Under the pieces are notes generated by a model. It was not told the DNA's origin and ran no database searches. It saw only the letters and a list, made by a program, of their open reading frames with translations. From Methanomassiliicoccales archaeon (GTDB lineage: Archaea > Thermoplasmatota > Thermoplasmata > Methanomassiliicoccales > JACIVX01): a DNA stretch of 6,159 nucleotides. Position 1 is the stretch's first letter. Every line of letters begins with the position of its first letter. The stretch is taken from contig JAJRAG010000159.1 in NCBI GenBank assembly GCA_028682925.1, positions 1 through 6,159 of the forward strand, given 5' to 3'. The position numbers were made by a program, and so were the translations under genes. Positions 1 to 5,126 of this stretch are shown here, one piece after another.

Positions 1-207
1 CGGAACAGCGGCGTGTTCGTCGGCATAACATCGCCTTCGACGTCTTCGGTCCATCGCTTGACTGATTTGGCAACGACACACGTGAAGGTAGATAGAATCG
101 CTGGCACTGTTGTTCTGTATGGAGAGAAACCATTCACAGCGTGCAACGCAATCACATTCGAGAAGAAGGAGAAAGGAGGCGACTTCTCGCTGACGCCGAT
201 TCTGTGA
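1..207 (+). CDS. C-terminal end of a KaiC/RAD55-like protein (5' partial)
   Basis: The reading frame is open from base 1 and ends at TGA 205-207, giving 68 visible residues; the start lies left of the window. The fragment has a run of beta-strand-like segments: GVFVGIT near residue 4, then DLATTHVKVDRIAGTVVLYG at about 22-41, then a closing LTPIL. In archaeal KaiC/RAD55-like proteins the end of the RecA fold often reads as 'no-longer-active or threshold helix, thV-type strand, dG, lyG-kP', and this fragment fits that layout. The ATP-binding motifs would be upstream, so activity cannot be judged. The next gene starts 14 bp downstream on the same strand and has the same fold, so the two are probably co-transcribed paralogues. 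GTG at 13-15 is an internal valine codon, not a likely start. Family assignment is from pattern recall and is moderate. Confidence 0.6.
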   Translation, partial: RNSGVFVGITSPSTSSVHRLTDLATTHVKVDRIAGTVVLYGEKPFTACNAITFEKKEKGGDFSLTPIL

Positions 208-210
208 GAC

Positions 211-215
211 AGGTG
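211..215 (+). promoter_or_regulatory. Shine-Dalgarno site of the KaiC-like gene
   Basis: AGGTG sits 6 nt before ATG 222-224, in the short gap after the upstream stop codon. It matches the core of the archaeal anti-SD complement (GGAGGTGATC). This decides the start at 222 rather than the longer in-frame GTG at 141, which would overlap the upstream gene by 67 bp and has no SD. Confidence 0.6.
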
Positions 216-221
216 TTGATC

Positions 222-905
222 ATGATCACGACGAAGTTTCCCGACAAATCCTTGATAATCATGGTTGGAAGCCCTGGCGTAGGCCTACTCGAATTCAACG
301 TCGGGATGGCGAAAAGCTATGTCGAGAACGGAGACACCGTGATCTTCGTCGCCGTCGACCTGACCCCAACTGATATCTTGTCATCTATGAAATCGTTCGG
401 CATCAACGTCGACGGAATACTAGGCCGCAGCCTTTTCATCATAGACTATCATTCAAGCCTACTGGGCTCATTTGAAAGCAAGGACACGAAGCAAGGGGGA
501 GAAGTGCGCCAAGTTTCAGATTTGGAGGGGATCATGTTCAACGTATCCTCAATCGCGAATGAAACAGCGAAGCCTGTCCACATCTTCTTGCACTCTTTGT
601 CGACGCTTTTCCTCTATAATCAGAGCAATGTGGTGCTCAAGTTCTTCCAGATATCCGGCTCACGCATAAGAACTGAGTTTGGGACGGGATTCTTTACGAT
701 CCATGACGGAGTCCATGACGAGAAGACCATGAACCATCTTATGGCTATTGCGGACGGAGTCATAGAATTGAAATTCGATGACAATCTGAATCGAAGGATG
801 AGGATACGGACCATGAAAGGATACCCGACCTCCTCCCAATGGATTCCTTTCGAGATCAAGCAGACATTCAAAGGAGAAAGAGCGTCACTTCTAGAGTGGA
901 AATAG
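222..905 (+). CDS. KaiC/RAD55-like RecA-fold protein with degenerate ATPase motifs
   Basis: A complete protein of 227 residues, cytoplasmic, with no signal peptide or membrane segment. It follows the KaiC-type order: a P-loop-like segment GSPGVGLLEF at residues 16-25, strand VIFVAVDLTPTDI at 40-52 (where KaiC homologues have a vs-EE-P-E-i strand), LFIIDYHSS at 71-79, a Walker B-like strand HIFLHSLSTLFLY at 120-132, and a late strand ADGVIELKF at 176-184. Single-domain archaeal KaiC/RAD55 proteins are usually about 220-260 residues, so the length fits. The Walker A Lys-Thr is Leu-Leu (22-23), the Walker B Asp is His124, and the usual catalytic Glu pair reads Asp-Leu (46-47). I infer that it does not hydrolyse ATP in the normal way and may be a regulatory or scaffolding paralogue, perhaps paired with the upstream gene. 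The start at ATG 222 is supported by an SD. Its specific function is unknown. Confidence 0.8.
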   Translation: MITTKFPDKSLIIMVGSPGVGLLEFNVGMAKSYVENGDTVIFVAVDLTPTDILSSMKSFGINVDGILGRSLFIIDYHSSLLGSFESKDTKQGGEVRQVSDLEGIMFNVSSIANETAKPVHIFLHSLSTLFLYNQSNVVLKFFQISGSRIRTEFGTGFFTIHDGVHDEKTMNHLMAIADGVIELKFDDNLNRRMRIRTMKGYPTSSQWIPFEIKQTFKGERASLLEWK

Positions 906-927
906 CACATTCGGCGGACTTGATGGC
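906..927. other. 22-bp convergent intergenic gap, no clear terminator
   Basis: The KaiC-like gene (plus) and the four-Cys gene (minus) end here facing each other. There is no hairpin and no T-run in the gap on either strand. Termination probably occurs inside the opposing coding sequence: reading the minus strand, pyrimidine-rich stretches (CTCTTTCTCC type) appear at about 875-885. That last point is weak. Confidence 0.4.
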
Positions 928-1143
928 TCATTCTTCATGGAGATCGTTGTCCGAAATGACGCCGTACATCGCGTTGCGCATCTCTTCTCTGCCCTCTTCC
1001 GTCGTCCTCATATATAGATCGCACTGGATCTTCGGTCTGACGACGATCTCCTTCTTCATACAATAGATGAGCTCACTGTTGAATCCCAGCTCAGGTCTCT
1101 CATCCTTGTAGAGGCAAGAGAAGCAAAGCGCGTCACGACTCAT
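928..1143 (-). CDS. Small four-cysteine protein, putative metal-binding, function unknown
   Basis: An ATG-started ORF of 71 residues. Cysteines lie at 7, 10, 28 and 41, giving C-x2-C-x17-C-x12-C, a spacing compatible with a small zinc ribbon or other metal site. The segment around 11-20 (LYKDERPELG) and the one around 26-44 (IYCMKKEIV to CDLYM) look like a structured, conserved core; the tail is acidic. I believe similar short Cys proteins occur in archaeal genomes but cannot name a family. It lies 52 bp downstream of glpC on the same strand and could be read through from the operon. It has only a weak SD-like GGGA before its ATG, so leaderless, reinitiating or independent expression are all possible. 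Its stop is 22 bp from that of the convergent KaiC-like gene. The opposite strand holds only a short shadow ORF here. Confidence 0.65.
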   Translation of the reverse strand: MSRDALCFSCLYKDERPELGFNSELIYCMKKEIVVRPKIQCDLYMRTTEEGREEMRNAMYGVISDNDLHEE

Positions 1144-1195
1144 GTTTCCCGAGACAAATATGTCGCTGCATCTATTTCTTGCTTTGCGATTTCAT
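1133..1195 (-). other. Leader between glpC and the four-Cys gene with two back-to-back mini-ORFs
   Basis: The glpC stop TAG (1198-1196) is followed at once by ATG 1195-1193, opening a 7-codon frame (MKSQSKK) closed by TAG 1174-1172. That stop is again followed at once by ATG 1171-1169, opening a 12-codon frame (MQRHICLGKHES) closed by TGA 1135-1133. The second frame overlaps the ATG of the four-Cys gene at 1143 in another frame. An exact 8-bp direct repeat (AATAGATG on the minus strand; 1200-1193 and 1176-1169) makes the two junctions. Neither mini-ORF has a good SD, so they may be chance. If translated, they could carry ribosomes from glpC to the next gene by reinitiation. Confidence 0.25.
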
Positions 1196-2242
1196 CTATT
1201 CCAGACGTTCATTGACGAATGAAATGAACTCCATGATCTCCAGTGAATCGAGCCTTCCCAGGTTTAGAACGCAGAACGGACAAGGTGCGAGCAAAAGCTC
1301 GGCTCCAACTTCCCTGGCCTTTCTCATCTTCTCCGTCGCAAGATTCAACGCAATGTCCGGATAACCAGCGACTACTCCTCCTCCGCCGCCGCAACATGCA
1401 CCCGGATCTTCCATCTCGACCAACTTCACACCAGGTATTTCATTCAGTATAGAATAGGCGTAGTCTATCACATGAGGACCAATCGTTCGCACCAGATGAC
1501 ATGGATGGTGGAGCGCGACCCGAATCGTTCGTTCGTTGGGCTTGAAGCGAAGACGACTCATGCCAATGTCCTCGTATAGGAATTCGAGGGTGTGGAGAGG
1601 TTCCAGATTATAGTGTGCGATGAGATGAGAAGTGCACCCAGGACAGGAGGTCACTATCTCCCCACGACCTTCGAATCGTGTCATGTTCTCCTCGCGCAGC
1701 ATTCGCAATCTATCCCAATCTCCGATCTTCTCAAGGGGAGCTCCGCAGCATACCCATCCCTCAGGGATCCAAAGGTCGGTCCCCACCTTGCCGAGCACGC
1801 CCACGGACGATTCGTAGATCGACGGGATCCTTTCCTTGCCTATGCAACCCGGGAAGTACATGACCTCCCCCTTTCCCCTTGGAGATACTTGATCATGAGT
1901 GTTCCTCGGTTCGACTGACCTCCTGTATTTATCAATGTTTTCCGCGATTCTTCTATGTCCGTGAAGCATATTGGGAGCAGAGAAAATCTGTCTCCTGACG
2001 TGAAGTATTGCCTCGGGGACAGGCAGGTTTGCAGGACAGACTTCTTCACATCTCCAGCATGTCGTGCACATCATTATGTTGTCTACGGTGGCCCCGATGT
2101 CGGGCAAGAACCTAGGCGCGTCCACTCCAAGGTTTCTCGGTCCAGAGAACCTCTGGACTCCTTCTGTAGCTATGACGGGACATTCGTTGATACATGCGCC
2201 ACACTTAATGCAGCCGCTGGTCTCGATCAGATGATCCTTCAT
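1196..2242 (-). CDS. glpC: Anaerobic glycerol-3-phosphate dehydrogenase subunit C, iron-sulfur protein
   Basis: A protein of 348 residues (E. coli GlpC is about 396). It should take electrons from the GlpAB dimer and pass them to the respiratory chain; in E. coli GlpC links the complex to the membrane and menaquinone. Two ferredoxin-type 4Fe-4S motifs are intact: Cys11, 14, 17, 21 and Cys59, 62, 65, 69, each followed by Pro. Two CCG domains follow, both complete: Cys133, Cys165-166, Cys200 and Cys203; then Cys248, Cys283-284, Cys321 and Cys324. This layout is shared with HdrD, GlcF and related proteins. No transmembrane helix is visible, so membrane contact would be peripheral. The ATG directly follows the glpB stop TAG with no spacer, and GGAGG lies 8 nt upstream inside the glpB end, indicating coupled translation. 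The glpAB context argues for GlpC rather than an Hdr or lactate/glycolate oxidase subunit. Confidence 0.93.
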   Translation of the reverse strand: MKDHLIETSGCIKCGACINECPVIATEGVQRFSGPRNLGVDAPRFLPDIGATVDNIMMCTTCWRCEEVCPANLPVPEAILHVRRQIFSAPNMLHGHRRIAENIDKYRRSVEPRNTHDQVSPRGKGEVMYFPGCIGKERIPSIYESSVGVLGKVGTDLWIPEGWVCCGAPLEKIGDWDRLRMLREENMTRFEGRGEIVTSCPGCTSHLIAHYNLEPLHTLEFLYEDIGMSRLRFKPNERTIRVALHHPCHLVRTIGPHVIDYAYSILNEIPGVKLVEMEDPGACCGGGGGVVAGYPDIALNLATEKMRKAREVGAELLLAPCPFCVLNLGRLDSLEIMEFISFVNERLE

Positions 2243-3529
2243 CTAACCTTCCTCCATAGCGTTCTCAGCAGCAATCCAAGAGGTGAACATCACCCCTCCC
2301 AATCCGACTCCGGTCGGTAAGGAGAATCCCGAGAGTGCAGATCCCGCCACGAACACGTTATCGAGCACTTCGCCTTTCTTGCAGACAACGTGGAAATCGG
2401 CATCGGTCCTGATTCCTGTTGTCATTGCGCTCCGAAGAGCCTGAGAACCTAGGCTCGTGTCCGAGACCGACAGTGTGGATGGCATACGACCTGTGTCCGC
2501 CTGTAGGGGGGGCACGATTTGATCTGGCTCGTCGACATTAGTCACGAGGCCGCCCGAAACAAGATTTCCACTTGCAAGAATCATCTTTGAGAACGTAATT
2601 CTCTGCTCTCTTGATCGACTGCGAACAGTGACCGAGGAAGCATGATTTCCTGAGAACTCCATGTCGATCGCAGTCAGTCCTTTCAGTAATCTGCAGCCTT
2701 CGCGTGCGGCAACCCTCTCGAGAGCGGTCTGCAACCTGTGACCTGGAAGAGATAGAGGGGTCACAACCTCGAATATCCTCTTTCCGGTGTCCCTCTCCAA
2801 GTGACCCATTTTCTTTTGATACTGAGACAATCCGAAGATTGGAGGAATTCCTATGATTTCCTCATCGAGCTCCTTTATCGAACGTCCGATATGCTCCTCG
2901 ACAGGCGAGTGATCGCTCCTTGCAGCAACCTCCGATGGGGACACGTCATACCTTTCCCTAATCTCCGGTATCTGAGTCCAGTACGCCCTGATGCCCCTCC
3001 GCCCTACTGCGGATTTGAATATGGACGCTGCAAGATCGGGATCGAAACCTCTCAGTCCCAGGAACCCCAATAGCGCGATAGTCTTCCTTTCACTCAAATC
3101 AAGCCTGCCATTCTCTGAGTACCTTGGGTTGATTGAGCAGGAATATGGCGACCCTATGTTCGATATCAGACAATGGGATTGGTTGAAGTCCCCTGACATC
3201 GGGAGACCCTGTTCCTCCAATCTCGGCATCAAGAAGCCACGCAACTCGTTCAGAGCACCCGCAATACTCTCTGGCTCTTGTCCGACAATCGAATTGAAAG
3301 GTGATACGAGCCTATTCAGCATCTCGAAGTCGGTCCTCAATGGACTCAGCACAATACCTGGTGGACGATACAGAGTAACGCAACCAGTGGAAAGTGCGGT
3401 CGCTGTTGTTGCTCGACCAATTACAGCCACGCTACCTCCTCGTGAGGCAATCAGAGACCCAGAGAGCAATCCAGCGGCCCCATGTCCAATGATGACAAAA
3501 TCGACGTCTAGTCTCTTGACAGGTCTCAG
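2243..3529 (-). CDS. glpB: Anaerobic glycerol-3-phosphate dehydrogenase subunit B, flavoprotein (CTG start proposed)
   Basis: From the proposed start the protein has 428 residues, close to E. coli GlpB (419). GlpB is the second flavoprotein of the GlpABC complex and is thought to relay electrons from GlpA to GlpC. The N-terminus is a dinucleotide-binding strand and loop, VDFVIIGHGAAGLLSG, with Gly15, Gly17 and Gly20 as GxGxxG. Near the C-terminus, TGIRTDADFH and NVFVAGSALSGFSLPTG match the typical GlpB closing FAD region. The frame is open only back to TGA 3538-3536, and no ATG, GTG or TTG occurs before the glycine motif. The first conventional start, TTG at 3469, would delete the motif. CTG at 3529-3527 overlaps the glpA stop as CTGA and lies 6 nt after GGAGGTGA, so I choose it. 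Identity is firm; the start codon is inferred. Confidence 0.9.
   Translation of the reverse strand: MRPVKRLDVDFVIIGHGAAGLLSGSLIASRGGSVAVIGRATTATALSTGCVTLYRPPGIVLSPLRTDFEMLNRLVSPFNSIVGQEPESIAGALNELRGFLMPRLEEQGLPMSGDFNQSHCLISNIGSPYSCSINPRYSENGRLDLSERKTIALLGFLGLRGFDPDLAASIFKSAVGRRGIRAYWTQIPEIRERYDVSPSEVAARSDHSPVEEHIGRSIKELDEEIIGIPPIFGLSQYQKKMGHLERDTGKRIFEVVTPLSLPGHRLQTALERVAAREGCRLLKGLTAIDMEFSGNHASSVTVRSRSREQRITFSKMILASGNLVSGGLVTNVDEPDQIVPPLQADTGRMPSTLSVSDTSLGSQALRSAMTTGIRTDADFHVVCKKGEVLDNVFVAGSALSGFSLPTGVGLGGVMFTSWIAAENAMEEG
2251..2255 (-). promoter_or_regulatory. Shine-Dalgarno site of glpC
   Basis: GGAGG on the minus strand lies within the last codons of glpB, 8 nt before the glpC ATG. The glpB stop and the glpC start abut (TAGATG), so ribosomes finishing glpB are placed on the glpC start. 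Confidence 0.7.
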
Positions 3530-5112
3530 CGTGCTTCACCTCCGAGCAACGATTCCAAATGATACACGCCGTCGTACAAGTACCGTTTGAACACCTCCTG
3601 TCGGAGCTGAGAGCCGAAGAGAACAGGTTCGACGCCTTTCCACCGCTCTCTCAGATAGTGACCAATGAGATCCAGTGGCTCCTGATTGGAATGTTCCATC
3701 ATCACCGAAGCCATGTCGAAAATGCACAATCCTGCCTGGCAGTAACCCATTCCGATCCTTGTCCGTCTCATCACATCTGAAAGTCTCATCACGTCCTCTC
3801 TACTGCAAAAATACTCGGCCTCTCCCCTAAGTACCTCCTCGCAAGTGCAGAGTATCTCCTTCCCTCTCAGACTGGACGTACATCCAGCTATGATGTCAGT
3901 CTGTTCATCGCCATACTTCCTATTCATTCGGATTAGCGGAAAAGCCAATAAATCCCGAACAGTCTTTGCTGCCATCGGATTGGATATTGGTTCTGACGCC
4001 GTGATACAATGACCCGCGGACCCGAGCTTGCACATGATGAGGTCCGAGGTCTTCTCGGCCATAAGGCGATACGTAGTGAGTTTGCCGCCGACTATGCTCA
4101 CAAGATTGTCAATCCCCTCTTCCTCGTGATCGATCACCCTGTAAGTCCTACTGATGTCCCGACCTTCCTTTCTACCGCCTAGCAAAGGTCTTACACCAGC
4201 ATAGGCACGAATGGCCCGTGCGTGTCTGAGATCAGGGACCATGCTTTGTCCCTCTGATATCAGAAGATCAACGTCAGAACGATCAACGACAAAATCCTCA
4301 ACAGAATCCACCCTGTCAGAAGTCGTACCGACGATCGAAGCCGAATGGCTAGGAACTATTATGTCCCCATCGGAAGGCATTCTGAGCCGGTTGATCAAGC
4401 GATTGACCAACCTCCCATTGAAAACGACGAGCGTTCCCTTATCGATACTCATCGGAATGCGAAGTCCGGCGAGAGAGGCAACATTGTCGACCCATGCACC
4501 AGAAGCGTTGACGACGACCTCCGGTCTCACGCTTTCCCTGGATCCGTTGCGAAGATTCTCGAATATCACCTCCTGAATTCTCCCTTCCTGGACAAGGAAT
4601 CTCTGAACAACACGATAGTTGAGAATCTCAGCACCGCAATCTCTCGCATCTTCCACGTTTCCGAGAGTGAGGGCAAACGGATCAATCGATGCGTCGAGCA
4701 CTTCGACTGAGCTACTGACACGACTAGAGAGACGTGGTTCGAGAGAGAGCGCTTCCTTTGTCGTAATCTCTTTTGCCTGCACTCCCGTTTCCGCGCAGCC
4801 TCGAAGGAACCGATCGACATAAGTCGGATCGTCATCCTCGATACCGATGAACAGTCCACCTGTGTCTTCAATGCAGTAGCTGGCTATTCTCTTTAAGATT
4901 ACACCCTCTCTCGCGCAGTCCATTGCAGATTCGGGATCTTTCACCGCATATCTGCCGCCGCTATGAAGCATCCCGTGACTCCTTCCGGTTGCGCCGGTGG
5001 AGAAGTCCTCCTTTTCAAGAAGCATCACGCTAGTCCCACGTAGGGCCAAATCTCGAGCTATTCCGGCTCCAGTCACGCCTCCACCGACAATGAGCACTTC
5101 TGTCTTGGGCAA
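3526..5112 (-). CDS. glpA: Anaerobic glycerol-3-phosphate dehydrogenase subunit A, FAD catalytic subunit
   Basis: A protein of 528 residues (E. coli GlpA about 542), collinear with that family. It oxidises sn-glycerol-3-phosphate to dihydroxyacetone phosphate with FAD. The N-terminal DAO domain starts with VLIVGGGVTGAGIARD (Gly10, 12, 15), with Glu33 at the end of the second strand to hold the FAD ribose. ATGRSHGMLHSGGRYA at 41-56 matches the GlpA/GlpD substrate and FAD region. GVRPLLGG and VGGKLTTYRLMAEK at about 305-355 close the domain. The C-terminal BFD-like [2Fe-2S] domain has all four ligands: Cys422, Cys424, Cys458 and Cys463 (CTCEEV, then GYCQAGLC). This domain separates GlpA from the aerobic GlpD. 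The start is TTG 5112-5110, the only start codon between the in-frame glpK stop and the Rossmann motif; GAGGTG lies 5 nt upstream. The stop overlaps the proposed glpB start. Soluble, no signal peptide. Confidence 0.96.
   Translation of the reverse strand: MPKTEVLIVGGGVTGAGIARDLALRGTSVMLLEKEDFSTGATGRSHGMLHSGGRYAVKDPESAMDCAREGVILKRIASYCIEDTGGLFIGIEDDDPTYVDRFLRGCAETGVQAKEITTKEALSLEPRLSSRVSSSVEVLDASIDPFALTLGNVEDARDCGAEILNYRVVQRFLVQEGRIQEVIFENLRNGSRESVRPEVVVNASGAWVDNVASLAGLRIPMSIDKGTLVVFNGRLVNRLINRLRMPSDGDIIVPSHSASIVGTTSDRVDSVEDFVVDRSDVDLLISEGQSMVPDLRHARAIRAYAGVRPLLGGRKEGRDISRTYRVIDHEEEGIDNLVSIVGGKLTTYRLMAEKTSDLIMCKLGSAGHCITASEPISNPMAAKTVRDLLAFPLIRMNRKYGDEQTDIIAGCTSSLRGKEILCTCEEVLRGEAEYFCSREDVMRLSDVMRRTRIGMGYCQAGLCIFDMASVMMEHSNQEPLDLIGHYLRERWKGVEPVLFGSQLRQEVFKRYLYDGVYHLESLLGGEAR
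3536..3543 (-). promoter_or_regulatory. Perfect Shine-Dalgarno site of glpB
   Basis: GGAGGTGA on the minus strand, in the last codons of glpA, is an 8-base match to the archaeal SD consensus. It ends 6 nt before CTG 3529-3527. There is no ATG, GTG or TTG in the glpB frame at a usable distance, so this site is the main argument for CTG initiation. Confidence 0.75.
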
Positions 5113-5117
5113 TGAGG

Positions 5118-5126
5118 CACCTCACC
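5118..5126 (-). promoter_or_regulatory. Shine-Dalgarno site of glpA
   Basis: GGTGAGGTG on the minus strand includes the glpK stop TGA (5124-5122), and its GAGGTG core ends 5 nt before the TTG start of glpA. It supports TTG initiation and translational coupling of glpK and glpA. Confidence 0.65.

Noticed and set aside
174..179. SD-like GGAGGC within the upstream gene
   Set aside because: No ATG, GTG or TTG follows at a useful distance in a productive frame; it encodes Gly-Gly of the upstream protein.
141..221. Extended N-terminus of the KaiC-like protein from GTG 141
   Set aside because: The extra 27 residues are charged and unstructured, overlap the upstream coding region by 67 bp, and lack an SD, whereas ATG 222 has AGGTG at 6 nt.
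620..931. Minus-strand ORF of 103 codons across the KaiC-like gene
   Set aside because: It lies opposite a protein with clear fold motifs, shares the end region of the four-Cys gene in another frame and shows no family features.
1144..1195. Possible archaeal TATA box (CATATTTG, minus strand) before the four-Cys gene
   Set aside because: It lies only about 15-20 nt before the ATG, too close for the usual spacing to a leaderless start, with no convincing BRE; not called as a promoter.
1376..1393. Triplet-like repeat CTCCTCCTCCGCCGCCGC
   Set aside because: It is simply the codons for the Cys-Cys-Gly run of the second CCG motif of GlpC.
1196..2242. Alternative reading of glpC as an HdrD, GlcF or LldE protein
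   Set aside because: The domain layout is shared, but the abutting glpA and glpB genes and coupled translation make GlpC by far the simplest call.
2506..2512. Run of seven G (C on the coding strand) in glpB, possible slippage or error site
   Set aside because: The GlpB frame is continuous on both sides and encodes a plausible Pro-Pro; no sign of a frameshift.
2991..3590. Plus-strand ORF of 199 codons opposite glpB and the end of glpA
   Set aside because: It is antisense to well-recognised GlpB and GlpA sequence, has low-complexity Ser/Pro/Arg-rich composition, no SD and no recognisable domain.
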